Shown here one piece after another: positions 1 to 7,366 of a stretch of 15,025 bases of DNA. The DNA lies in NCBI GenBank assembly GCA_904419095.1, contig CAJFQT010000025.1, forward strand, positions 1 to 15,025, read 5' to 3'. The position numbers were made by a program, and so were the translations under genes. The notes under the pieces were generated by a model. The model searched no databases. It saw nothing but the letters and a program-made list of their open reading frames with translations, and was not told the origin of the DNA. Each line of letters opens with the position of its first letter. The stretch's first letter is position 1. This DNA comes from an uncultured Clostridia bacterium (GTDB lineage: Bacteria > Bacillota > Clostridia > TANB77 > CAG-508).

Positions 1-7
1 ATAAGAA

Positions 8-54
8 GGGCGAGCTTCGCTCGTGCGAAATCTTTCGGACGTAGCGACTCGCCC
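8..54. repeat. GC-rich imperfect palindrome upstream of tsf
   Basis: The outer arms GGGCGAG (8-14) and CTCGCCC (48-54) are perfectly complementary. Inside them TCGCT pairs with AGCGA, CGT with ACG, and CGAA with TTCG around an ATCT tip, so nearly all 47 bases fold into one hairpin with a small CT bulge. It is far more GC-rich than its surroundings. On the + strand it is followed by an A-run rather than a T-run, so it is not a standard terminator for an upstream gene. It may be a dispersed palindromic repeat or an RNA-stabilising hairpin in the leader of tsf; the sequence does not decide between them. The upstream gene (rpsB in many relatives) is outside the window. Confidence 0.6.
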
Positions 55-170
55 TAAAAAAATCATATAGACTAAAAAACAATATTACAACTTATAGCTA
101 TATAGCAAAAATAAAAATCAAAAAACTTTTCTAACAAAAAGAAAAGAAAAAAATAAAGGAGGAATTTATA

Positions 171-1049
171 ATGGTTACAGCAAGCTTAGTAAAAGAACTA
201 AGAGAAAAAACAGGAGCAGGAATGATGGACTGCAAAAAAGTTTTAACAGAAACAGATGGAGACATGGAAAAAGCAATTGAATTATTAAGAGAAAGAGGAA
301 TAGCAAAAGCAGCCAAAAAATCAGGAAGAGTAGCAGCAGAAGGATTAGTTGAAAGCTATATATCAGAAGACGGAAAAATAGGAGCAGTAGTAGAAGTAAA
401 CTCAGAAACAGACTTTGTTGCAAAAAATGAAGAATTCAAAACATTTGTAATGAACGTAGCAAAACAAATAGTAGAAACAAATCCAAAAACAGTAGAAGAA
501 CTATTAGCACAAGAAGCAAAATTTGAAGCAGGAAAAACAGTAAATGAAGCATTAGTAGGAAAAATAGCAACAATAGGAGAAAACTTAAGCATCAGAAGAT
601 TTGCAAGATTTGAATCAAAAGGACTACTAGAAAAATACATCCATGGAGATGGAAAAATAGCAGTACTAATCAATATGACAGCAGGAAACAAAGAATTAGC
701 TAAAGACTTATGTATGCAAATAGCAGCAGCAAGACCAGAATTTGTAAAAAGAGAAGAAGTACCACAAGAAAGAATAGACAAAGAAATGGAAATCCTAAAA
801 GTACAAGCAATGAATGAAGGAAAACCAGAGCAAATAGCAGAAAAAATAGTACAAGGAAGAGTAGGAAAATTCTATGAAGAAATATGTTTAGTAGACCAAG
901 TATTTGTAAAAGACACAAGCAAAAAAGTATCAGACTTACTAAAAGAAAACAATGCAGAAGTAGTAGAATTTGCAAGATTCGAAAAAGGAGAAGGAATCGA
1001 GAAAAAAGAAGAAAACTTCGCAGAAGAAGTAATGAACCAATTGAAATAG
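171..1049 (+). CDS. tsf: Elongation factor Ts
   Basis: EF-Ts is the cytoplasmic guanine-nucleotide exchange factor that releases GDP from EF-Tu during translation elongation. The 292-residue protein has the N-terminal UBA-like domain (about residues 1-50, with REKTGAGMMDCKKVL), then the hallmark TDFVAKNEEF at 80-89, which belongs to the EF-Tu-contacting region. Two core subdomains follow, with the conserved C-terminal stretch containing GKPEQIAEKIVQGRVGKFY. The length is in the normal range for full bacterial EF-Ts. The start is fixed by AAAGGAGG about eight bases upstream of ATG. The usual partner rpsB would lie upstream, off the window. The TAG stop overlaps the first bases of a palindromic repeat, so the tsf 3' end and the repeat boundary coincide. 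A terminator at 1183-1262 ends the transcript. Confidence 0.97.
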   Translation: MVTASLVKELREKTGAGMMDCKKVLTETDGDMEKAIELLRERGIAKAAKKSGRVAAEGLVESYISEDGKIGAVVEVNSETDFVAKNEEFKTFVMNVAKQIVETNPKTVEELLAQEAKFEAGKTVNEALVGKIATIGENLSIRRFARFESKGLLEKYIHGDGKIAVLINMTAGNKELAKDLCMQIAAARPEFVKREEVPQERIDKEMEILKVQAMNEGKPEQIAEKIVQGRVGKFYEEICLVDQVFVKDTSKKVSDLLKENNAEVVEFARFEKGEGIEKKEENFAEEVMNQLK

Positions 1050-1107
1050 GGATTTAGGGACGGTCCTTAAAATCCCTCCTAGCAGGGATTATGGGGACGG
1101 ACCTTAA
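1048..1107 (+). repeat. REP-like palindromic repeat, left arm
   Basis: This arm has two successive copies of a ~30-base unit of the form AGGGATTT, then GGGACGG(T/A)CCTT, then AAATCCCT. The first copy (1048-1077) is itself a hairpin, with AGGGATTT pairing with AAATCCCT. The second copy (1084-1107) is truncated at its 3' end. The whole 60-base arm matches the reverse complement of 1280-1339 at 56 of 60 positions. The GGGACGGTCC core resembles REP-type palindromes seen in Firmicutes genomes. It overlaps the last two bases of the tsf stop codon. Confidence 0.8.
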
Positions 1108-1182
1108 AAAATTATATTAAATTTATATAATCATAAATATATATAAATACATATAAAAAATTTCACAAAAATAAAGAAAATA

Positions 1183-1262
1183 AAGAGAGTTTCTTATAAT
1201 GAAAAAATAACCTTTAAAGGAATATTATATTTCATTATTATGAACTCTCTTCTTTGTTTTTA
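1183..1262 (+). terminator. Rho-independent terminator of tsf, long AT-rich hairpin
   Basis: AAGAGAGTT (1183-1191) pairs perfectly with AACTCTCTT (1243-1251). After a short mismatch, ATAATGAAA pairs with TTTCATTAT, and the tip carries the palindrome CCTTTAAAGG. The descending arm runs into CTTTGTTTTT, a U-rich tract on the + strand. It lies between the two inverted repeat arms. It probably ends tsf transcription and separates it from the pyrH promoter. Confidence 0.75.
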
Positions 1263-1279
1263 AAAAAGTAGACATGAAT

Positions 1280-1339
1280 TTAAGGACCGTCCCCCAAATC
1301 CCTGCTAAGAGGGATTTTAAGGACCGTCCCTAAATCCCT
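1280..1339 (-). repeat. REP-like palindromic repeat, right arm
   Basis: This is the inverted partner of the arm at 1048-1107, with four mismatches in 60 bases. It contains a partial unit (1280-1303) and a complete self-complementary unit (1310-1339). The two arms face each other across 172 bases of AT-rich DNA, so 1048-1339 could fold as one giant cruciform, or be a BIME-like pair or a small non-autonomous element. I see no convincing target-site duplication beside it. Confidence 0.78.
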
Positions 1340-1390
1340 GTTAAAAAATTAAGAAATTCTTAAAAAATACTATTCTTTTCTAAAAATATA

Positions 1391-1399
1391 TGATAAAAT
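1391..1399 (+). promoter_or_regulatory. Extended -10 promoter for the pyrH operon
   Basis: TGATAAAAT reads as an extended -10 element (TGn followed by TAAAAT at 1394-1399), about 30 bases before the start codon. No good -35 hexamer is found 16-18 bases upstream, where the sequence is only T-rich. The 12-mer TATGATAAAATA (1389-1400) recurs exactly in the polC promoter. It lies just downstream of the right repeat arm. Confidence 0.55.
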
Positions 1400-1430
1400 A
1401 GCAAAAGAAAATGTAAAAGGAGTGAAAAAG

Positions 1431-2138
1431 GTGGCGGAGTTGAAATATAAACGAGTTCTATTAAAGCTAAGTGGAGAAGCTTTAGCAGGAAATAAAAAAA
1501 CAGGAGTTGATGCAGATACAGTAGGAAATATTTGTGATAAAATAAAAGAAATAGTAGAATTAGGAGTTCAAGTAGCAATCGTTGTTGGAGGGGGAAACTT
1601 TTGGAGAGGAAGAAATGGACATCAAATGGAAAGAACAACAGCTGATTATATGGGAATGCTTGCAACAGCTATGAATGGATTAGCTCTTCAAGATGCATTA
1701 GAAGCAAGAGGTATTTATTCTAGAGTTCAGACTGCAATAGAAATGAGAGAAATTGCAGAACCTTTTATTCAAAGAAAGGCTGAGAAACATTTAAATAGAG
1801 GAAGAGTTGTTATTTTTGCTTGTGGTACAGGACATCCATATTTTACAACAGATACAGCAGCTGTATTGAGAGCTACTGAAATAAAAGCAGATATCCTATT
1901 ATTAGGTAAAACAATCGATGCGGTTTATTCAGCTGATCCAAAAATAGATCCAACAGCTATAAGATATGATGAAATATCATATTTAGATGTATTAAATAAA
2001 GACCTAAAAGTAATGGATTCAACAGCAACAGCAATGTGTAGAGATAATAAAATACCAATTTTAGTATTTGGAATATCAGATCCAGAAAATATTGTAAGAG
2101 CAGTAAAAGGAGAAAAAATTGGCACAATAGTTTCATAA
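1431..2138 (+). CDS. pyrH: UMP kinase
   Basis: PyrH phosphorylates UMP to UDP with ATP in the cytoplasm. It is a hexameric amino-acid-kinase-fold enzyme specific to prokaryotes and feeds RNA and UDP-sugar synthesis. Visible motifs are the N-terminal phosphate-binding KLSGEAL (12-18), GGGNFWRG (53-60), GTGHPYFTTDTAA (132-144), and the nucleotide-binding K-T-I-D-A-V-Y-S-ADP near 160-170. The 235-residue length is normal. The frame is open from a GTG at 1422, but that codon overlaps the ribosome binding site AAGGAG (1417-1422). The GTG at 1431 sits at proper spacing and gives MAELKYKRVLLKLSGE, which matches the family start. It has its own promoter and is first in a six-gene run through cdsA. 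Confidence 0.95.
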   Translation: MAELKYKRVLLKLSGEALAGNKKTGVDADTVGNICDKIKEIVELGVQVAIVVGGGNFWRGRNGHQMERTTADYMGMLATAMNGLALQDALEARGIYSRVQTAIEMREIAEPFIQRKAEKHLNRGRVVIFACGTGHPYFTTDTAAVLRATEIKADILLLGKTIDAVYSADPKIDPTAIRYDEISYLDVLNKDLKVMDSTATAMCRDNKIPILVFGISDPENIVRAVKGEKIGTIVS

Positions 2139-2168
2139 GATAAAGTTATTTTGATTTAAGAGGGAAAA

Positions 2169-2867
2169 ATGAAAAATAATAAAGAATGGTATAAAGCTAA
2201 TATTTCTAGTAAGATAAAATACAATGAAAGTCAACAAAAAAAGCAAGATAAATATGATAAAGTAAATCAATACAGAATTGCACAAAAAATCAATGTAAGT
2301 CTAGTATTTCTATTAATTTTAATATTTTTAGTATTTCTAATTTTTTTTAATAAACCAAATTCAATAGATGTTTTAGAAGAAATAAAAAACTCATATTTAT
2401 ATGGAATGGTTATAATACTAGGAATATTATTGATTTCGATAATAATATTTAACATTATCGTTAAAGAAAAGAAAATCTTAAGTAATTTATTAAAAATAAC
2501 ACTATTATTTAATATAATTTTTTTAATAATATTTTTATTTATACAAGCAAACTTAAATAATACGTACAACAATGAAGAAAAATTTGGAGAAATTTATGAT
2601 ACAAAGATAGAAAACAAAAGTGATGAAAAATATGTTGACATATGGAAAAGCATTTTATCAATAGAATTAAAAACAAAAACAGAAAGACAAGTGTTTATTG
2701 ATGAGAATATGTCTCAATTCACATATTTTAAAATAAAATCATATCTAATACTTATACTATATGTGCTAACAATGATAGCAAACACATATATAATTTCAAA
2801 AATTGATAAAAAAATAAAAGGACAAGAAATATTAGAAGGATATGATAAAATTTTACTAAAAAAATAA
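2169..2867 (+). CDS. Four-helix integral membrane protein of unknown function
   Basis: I do not recognise this 232-residue protein. The first 40 residues are hydrophilic and lysine-rich (MKNNKEWYKANISSKIKYNE...). Four hydrophobic helices follow, near 42-61, 77-98, 107-127 and 190-210. A ~60-residue polar loop separates helices three and four (128-189), and the short C-terminal tail is basic. By the positive-inside rule both ends should be cytoplasmic and the loop extracytoplasmic. There are no cysteines and no evident catalytic motif. The ribosome binding site (AAGAGGG, five bases before ATG) is modest. It lies 30 bases after pyrH and 42 before frr, so it is probably co-transcribed with them. 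That is odd, since pyrH and frr are usually direct neighbours. It may be lineage-specific. Confidence 0.8.
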   Translation: MKNNKEWYKANISSKIKYNESQQKKQDKYDKVNQYRIAQKINVSLVFLLILIFLVFLIFFNKPNSIDVLEEIKNSYLYGMVIILGILLISIIIFNIIVKEKKILSNLLKITLLFNIIFLIIFLFIQANLNNTYNNEEKFGEIYDTKIENKSDEKYVDIWKSILSIELKTKTERQVFIDENMSQFTYFKIKSYLILILYVLTMIANTYIISKIDKKIKGQEILEGYDKILLKK

Positions 2868-2909
2868 GTTCAATACAATAAAATATATTAAGGGTAAGGA
2901 GAGATAAAA

Positions 2910-3458
2910 ATGGATTACACAAATTTAAAAGAAAGAATGGAAAAAACAATAAATGTTTATTCAGAAAAATTAGCAGAGGTAAGAGCTGGAAGAGCAAACC
3001 CAGCAATATTAAACAAAGTTAAAATCGACTATTATGGAACACCAACACCAATAAATCAAGTAGCAGGAATATCAGTTCCAGAAGCTAGAATGATTTTAAT
3101 TCAACCATGGGATGCAAGCATATTAAAAGATATAGAAAAAGCAATACTTGCATCAGATATTGGAATTAATCCAAACAATGATGGAAAGGTAATAAGACTA
3201 GCATTTCCTGAATTAAATGAAGAAAGAAGAAAAGAATTAGTAAAAGAAATTAAAAAAATGGCAGAAGAAGCCAAAATTGCAGTAAGAGCAGTTAGAAGAG
3301 ACGGAATAGAAGAAGCAAAATCAGAGCAAAAACAAGGAAATATAACAGAAGATGACTTAAAGCAAGCGGAAAATGAAATACAAAAAATAACAGATAAAAA
3401 TATTGAAGAAATAGATGAAATTCTTAGCAAAAAAGAAAAAGAAATAATGTCAGTATAG
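2910..3458 (+). CDS. frr: Ribosome recycling factor
   Basis: RRF works with EF-G to split the post-termination ribosome into subunits. The 182-residue length fits the family (about 185). Conserved blocks are RAGRANPAIL (25-34) in the three-helix bundle, then VKIDYYGTPTPINQVAGI and PEARMILIQPWD (58-68) in the beta-barrel domain. SDIGINPNNDGKVIRLAFP follows, with the C-terminal helix containing AVRAVRRDGIEEA. The start is set by AAGGAGAG seven to eight bases before ATG. It keeps the conserved order after pyrH despite the inserted membrane gene and is followed closely by ispA. Confidence 0.97.
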   Translation: MDYTNLKERMEKTINVYSEKLAEVRAGRANPAILNKVKIDYYGTPTPINQVAGISVPEARMILIQPWDASILKDIEKAILASDIGINPNNDGKVIRLAFPELNEERRKELVKEIKKMAEEAKIAVRAVRRDGIEEAKSEQKQGNITEDDLKQAENEIQKITDKNIEEIDEILSKKEKEIMSV

Positions 3459-3518
3459 TATTTTAATAAATTAAAATTCATAAAAATAATAAAGGAGAAG
3501 GAAAATCCAAAGAAACCT

Positions 3519-4409
3519 ATGGAAATTAAAGAAGAATTAAAAAAATATCAAGATATAATAAATACTGAGTTAAAAAATAATTTACCAAAAGAAAATTGCA
3601 TGGAAAAGGAACTGCATAAAGCAATGGAATATAGTTTACTTGCAGGAGGAAAGAGAATAAGACCAATTTTAGTTTTAGCAACATATAAATTGTTTTATGA
3701 TGACTATAAAATATGCATACCATATGCAGTAGCAATAGAAATGATACATAATTTCATCTTAATTCATGATGACTTGCCAGGGATAGATAATGATGACTTT
3801 AGACATGGAAAACCAACAAATCATAAACAGTTTAATGAAGCAACAGCAATACTTGCAGGAGATGCATTATTTAATCTAGGATATAAAATAATAAGTGAAG
3901 ATATCAAAAATACAAAAAATCAAGAAGAATTAAGAAATAAAATATCAATATTTCAAGAATTTACAACATCTGTTGGAAAAATGATTGCAGGTGAATATGT
4001 TGATACAGAATTTGAAGGTAAAAAAATAAATAATGAAGAACTAAAATATATACATACACATAAAACAGGAGAATTAATAAAATTGCCTGTAAGAATGGGA
4101 GCAATACTCGCAAACGCAACAAAAAAAGAGTTGAATGCAGTTACAAATTATGCAGAAAAAATAGGGTTAGCTTTTCAAATAAAAGATGATATCCTATCAG
4201 AAGAGGGCGATGAAAAAATTTTAGGAAAACCAGTTGGAAATGACAAAGAAATGGAAAAATGCACATATGTATCACAATATGGATTAGAAGGTGCAAAAAA
4301 AGAATTAGATAAAATAACAAAAGAAGCAAAAGAAGAATTAGAACTATTTGGAGAAAAAGCAAATTTCTTAAAAAAATTAGCAGAATATATAGCAAACAGA
4401 AATAAATAA
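3519..4409 (+). CDS. ispA: Polyprenyl (probably farnesyl) diphosphate synthase
   Basis: This cytoplasmic trans-prenyltransferase condenses IPP with allylic diphosphates, most likely to farnesyl diphosphate, the primer used by UppS encoded just downstream. Seen: GGKRIRP (43-49), which binds IPP; the first Asp-rich motif DDLPGIDNDD (84-93); GKPTNHKQF; and the second Asp-rich region KDDILSEEGD (222-231) with GKPVGND. The 296-residue length fits. Two motif positions are unusual: the normal RRG after the first Asp motif is RHG (95-97), and the fifth position of the second DDxxD is Ser. The ribosome binding site is also odd. AAAGGAG ends about 21 bases before ATG, with only a weak AAGGA nearer and no alternative in-frame start between. 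Product chain length is inferred from family and context. Confidence 0.9.
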   Translation: MEIKEELKKYQDIINTELKNNLPKENCMEKELHKAMEYSLLAGGKRIRPILVLATYKLFYDDYKICIPYAVAIEMIHNFILIHDDLPGIDNDDFRHGKPTNHKQFNEATAILAGDALFNLGYKIISEDIKNTKNQEELRNKISIFQEFTTSVGKMIAGEYVDTEFEGKKINNEELKYIHTHKTGELIKLPVRMGAILANATKKELNAVTNYAEKIGLAFQIKDDILSEEGDEKILGKPVGNDKEMEKCTYVSQYGLEGAKKELDKITKEAKEELELFGEKANFLKKLAEYIANRNK

Positions 4410-4435
4410 TAAAATAGAAAGTAAGAGGGGTCAAG

Positions 4436-5143
4436 ATGGAAGAAAATAGTTTACCTAAACATATAGCATTTATTTTAGATGGAAACAGAAGATGGGCAAA
4501 ATCTAAAGGAAAACCAGCGAGCTTCGGACATAAAAAAGGAGCAGAAACATTAGAAAACATAGTAAGATACGCAAATAAAATAGGAATAAAATACTTAACA
4601 GCATATGTATTTTCAACTGAAAATTGGAAAAGAAAAGCAGAAGAAGTATCAGCAATAATGACCATATTACAGAATTATCTAGATGATTTTGGAAAAAGAG
4701 CAGATTTAGAAAACATAAAAATAAATATAATAGGAAATCCAAATAGACTATCAGAAAAAATGCAAAAAAGTATAAAAAACTGCATGGAAAGAACAAAAAA
4801 TAATACAGGAATAGTATTTAACATAGCACTAAACTATGGAGGAAGAGACGAAATAGTAAGAGCAGTAAGAAAAATTGCTTCTAATGTACAAAAAGGAGAA
4901 ATTTTACCAGAAGAAATAACAGAAAATACAATACAAGAAAATCTATATACAAAAAATCAACCTGACCCAGATTTAGTAATAAGAACAAGTGGAGAAGAAA
5001 GAATAAGCAACTTCTTATTATGGCAAATAGCATATTCAGAATTCCTATTTGTACAAAAAAACTGGCCAGATTTCAATGAAAAAGATTTAGATGAAGCAAT
5101 AGAAGAATATAAAAAAAGAACAAGAAAATTTGGTGCAAATTAA
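4436..5143 (+). CDS. uppS: Isoprenyl (undecaprenyl) diphosphate synthase
   Basis: UppS is the cis-prenyltransferase that extends farnesyl diphosphate with eight IPP units to C55 undecaprenyl diphosphate, the lipid carrier for peptidoglycan and wall polymers. It acts at the inner face of the membrane. The catalytic Asp and phosphate-binding loop are seen as DGNRRWA (15-21), followed by FGHKKGAETL and the YVFSTENWKR substrate loop. The C-terminal IPP-binding signature RTSGEERISNFLLWQ (183-197) carries both conserved Arg residues (183, 189) and continues into AYSEFLF. The 235-residue length is slightly short but complete. AGAGGGG precedes ATG, and the gene follows ispA by 26 bases, so substrate supply and use are encoded side by side. 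Confidence 0.96.
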   Translation: MEENSLPKHIAFILDGNRRWAKSKGKPASFGHKKGAETLENIVRYANKIGIKYLTAYVFSTENWKRKAEEVSAIMTILQNYLDDFGKRADLENIKINIIGNPNRLSEKMQKSIKNCMERTKNNTGIVFNIALNYGGRDEIVRAVRKIASNVQKGEILPEEITENTIQENLYTKNQPDPDLVIRTSGEERISNFLLWQIAYSEFLFVQKNWPDFNEKDLDEAIEEYKKRTRKFGAN

Positions 5144-5176
5144 AAAATAAAACCAAATTAGATGAAAGGAAAAGAA

Positions 5177-5980
5177 ATGGATATAAAAAGAATAACGTCA
5201 GGACTATTAGGATTTCCACTAGTACTAATAATACTATTAATAGGAAACAAATATGTAGTAGATGTATTACTAACAATTGTAACAATACTCGCTATGGATG
5301 AATATTTGAATGCTATATCAAAAGTATGCAAACCAATTAGATGGGTTGCATACGCAAGTTGTATAAGCATTGCACTAATACATATAATACCACAAGAAAG
5401 TATACCAATAATTACAATATTAGCTATACCAGTAATTTTTCTAATATTATTTTCTCATGTAATAGCTACAAATATGAAAACAACATTTAAAGATGTTGCA
5501 TATACTCTATTAGGAATATTTTATGTAGTATTTTTTATGATGTTTGTAGCAATAATAGATGGAATGGAAAATGGGAAAATATTAATATGGTATGCAATGA
5601 TTGCTGCTTGGGGAACAGACATATTTGCTTATTTTATAGGAAAAAAATTTGGAAAACACAAATTTAGTAAAGTAAGTCCTAAAAAATCCATTGAAGGATG
5701 TATAGCAGGAACAATAGGTGCAATTATAATGATTTTAATATATACATATTTTGCAAATACATATTGGGGAACAGACTACTCATATTGGTATGTAGGAATA
5801 ATGGGACTAATATTAAGTTTAATAGGTCAAATAGGAGACTTCGTAGCATCAAGCATAAAAAGATATGTGGATATAAAAGATTATAGCAATTTAATACCAG
5901 GACATGGAGGAATGTTAGATAGAATAGATAGTTTAATCTTTTTAGCACCATTTGCATATATATTTTTTACACTATTATAA
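5177..5980 (+). CDS. cdsA: Phosphatidate cytidylyltransferase
   Basis: CdsA converts phosphatidic acid and CTP to CDP-diacylglycerol, the branch point for membrane phospholipids. This 267-residue protein is mostly hydrophobic with about seven or eight membrane helices, and it ends in the family signature: SSIKR (225-229), KD (234-235), PGHGG (241-245), then DR-D (248, 249, 251). The last group binds metal and substrate. The frame opens at an ATG at 5162, but that codon has no ribosome binding site. The ATG at 5177 has AAAGGA six bases upstream and yields MDIKRITSGLLG, a typical start. It is the last gene of the pyrH-to-cdsA run and is followed within 30 bases by a terminator. dxr, which often follows cdsA, is absent. 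Confidence 0.94.
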   Translation: MDIKRITSGLLGFPLVLIILLIGNKYVVDVLLTIVTILAMDEYLNAISKVCKPIRWVAYASCISIALIHIIPQESIPIITILAIPVIFLILFSHVIATNMKTTFKDVAYTLLGIFYVVFFMMFVAIIDGMENGKILIWYAMIAAWGTDIFAYFIGKKFGKHKFSKVSPKKSIEGCIAGTIGAIIMILIYTYFANTYWGTDYSYWYVGIMGLILSLIGQIGDFVASSIKRYVDIKDYSNLIPGHGGMLDRIDSLIFLAPFAYIFFTLL

Positions 5981-6009
5981 AATAAAGAATTTAGAAAAAA
6001 ATCCTATGC

Positions 6010-6038
6010 AAAAGAGAAAGAGAATATTTCTCTTTTTT
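6010..6038 (+). terminator. Rho-independent terminator after cdsA
   Basis: AAAAGAGAAA (6010-6019) pairs with TTTCTCTTTT (6027-6036) around a seven-base loop and runs into six T residues (6033-6038). It closes the pyrH-cdsA transcript ahead of the separate rseP promoter. Confidence 0.85.
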
Positions 6039-6061
6039 AAATTCAAAATAATTTATAATTT

Positions 6062-6090
6062 TTAGCATAAGATGGCATAAAAAATATAAT
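6062..6090 (+). promoter_or_regulatory. Sigma-A-type promoter for rseP
   Basis: TTAGCA (6062-6067), a 17-base spacer and a perfect TATAAT (6085-6090) lie about 23 bases before the rseP start codon. The upstream terminator supports an independent transcript. Confidence 0.65.
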
Positions 6091-6112
6091 TATATATAAA
6101 AGGAGGAATAAA

Positions 6113-7366
6113 TTGATAACTTTTATAATTTCAGCAATTAAAATAATAATCTTATTAGGAGTACTAATTTTAATACACGAAGCTGGACATATGCTAGTTG
6201 CAAAAAAATGTAAAGTAAAAGTAAATGAATTTTCAATAGGATTCGGGCCTGTAATATGGAAAAAACAAGGAAAAGAAACAAAATATACAATAAGATTAAT
6301 ACCATTAGGAGGATTCTGTAGCATGGAAGGAGAAGATGAAAAATCTGATGAAGAAGGTTCATTTTCAAAAGCGAGTATTCCAAAAAGATTAGCGATTGTA
6401 GTTGCAGGGGCAGCTGTCAATATAGTATTTGGGTTATTAATATTTTTCATTTTAATGTCTAGTACAGGAAATTATATTAGTAATACAGTAGAAAGTGTAA
6501 TTGACGGATATGCAGCACAAGAGATAGGATTAGAATCAGGAGATAAAATAATAGAAGCAGATGGTAAGAAAATCAAAAGCAAATATGATTTAGACGAAAT
6601 AACAAAAAATATAAAAGATAATAAACAAATAGCATTAAAAATAGAAAGAAATGGTGAAATAAAAGAATACAAAACGAATTTAACAGAAATAACAACAAAA
6701 ACCACAGGAATATATTTAGATGAAAAATGTAAAGTAATAACAGTTGAAAAAGAAAGTGCAGCAGAAAGACAAGGCGTAAAAGCAAACGATAAAATAATAA
6801 AAATAAATAATGAAGATGTGAATGAAAATCCAGAAAAAGTAGCACAAATTATACAACAGAAAGGAATAGGAACAGTACTATTAACAGTACAAAGAGGAGA
6901 AGAAACAATAAATATTGAATTAACTCCAGACCATATATCAACATATTACTTGGGCGTAAACCTAAAACAAGCAGAAGACACTTTAATAAATCACATAATA
7001 TATGGAGCAGAAGAAACAAAAATTTTTTGTTTATCAATAGTAGATAATCTAAAACAACTATTTACTGGAAAAGTAGGTTTAGACCAAATGATGGGACCAG
7101 TTGGAATAGCAGAAACAGTAGCAAAAACAAATGGATTTCAAGAATTCATTTACTTACTTGCATTAATTTCACTATCATTAGGTGTAACTAATTTACTTCC
7201 AATTCCAGCACTAGATGGGGGAAAAATACTAATATTAATTATAGAAGCAATAAGAAGAAAACCAATGAAACAAGAAACAGAAATAAATATACAATTACTA
7301 GGATTTTCATTTTTAATAGTATTATCATTATATGTAGCATATAATGATGTGCTAAGAATATTCTAA
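6113..7366 (+). CDS. rseP: Site-2 intramembrane zinc metalloprotease (RseP/RasP family)
   Basis: This protease cuts transmembrane segments inside the membrane. Relatives degrade anti-sigma factors after a first cleavage and clear signal peptide remnants. Seen in the 417 residues: a first membrane helix with the zinc-binding HEAGH (His22, Glu23, His26); a hydrophobic helix near 93-115; two consecutive PDZ-like domains, about 126-190 (IGLESGDKIIEADGK) and 206-270 (GVKANDKIIKINNED); and the third zinc ligand motif NLLPIPALDGG (Asn360, Asp368) in a C-terminal helix, then a final helix. The tandem PDZ arrangement recalls E. coli RseP. Translation starts at TTG, six bases after AGGAGG. The stop codon overlaps the stem of a repeat-derived terminator. 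ispG, often found between rseP and polC, is missing. Confidence 0.95.
   Translation: MITFIISAIKIIILLGVLILIHEAGHMLVAKKCKVKVNEFSIGFGPVIWKKQGKETKYTIRLIPLGGFCSMEGEDEKSDEEGSFSKASIPKRLAIVVAGAAVNIVFGLLIFFILMSSTGNYISNTVESVIDGYAAQEIGLESGDKIIEADGKKIKSKYDLDEITKNIKDNKQIALKIERNGEIKEYKTNLTEITTKTTGIYLDEKCKVITVEKESAAERQGVKANDKIIKINNEDVNENPEKVAQIIQQKGIGTVLLTVQRGEETINIELTPDHISTYYLGVNLKQAEDTLINHIIYGAEETKIFCLSIVDNLKQLFTGKVGLDQMMGPVGIAETVAKTNGFQEFIYLLALISLSLGVTNLLPIPALDGGKILILIIEAIRRKPMKQETEINIQLLGFSFLIVLSLYVAYNDVLRIF

Noticed and set aside
1..170. Hairpin at 8-54 as the rpsB terminator and a promoter in 60-120
   Set aside because: The hairpin is followed by A residues on the + strand, and no -35/-10 pair with acceptable spacing is visible before tsf.
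1422..1430. GTG at 1422 as the pyrH start
   Set aside because: It overlaps the Shine-Dalgarno AAGGAG. The GTG at 1431 has correct spacing and matches the family N-terminus.
4503..4530. GC-rich GCGAGCTTCGGAC in uppS as a copy of the palindrome at 8-54
   Set aside because: The shared bases are short, the stretch is in frame and encodes the UppS sequence before FGHKKG, and no palindrome is formed.
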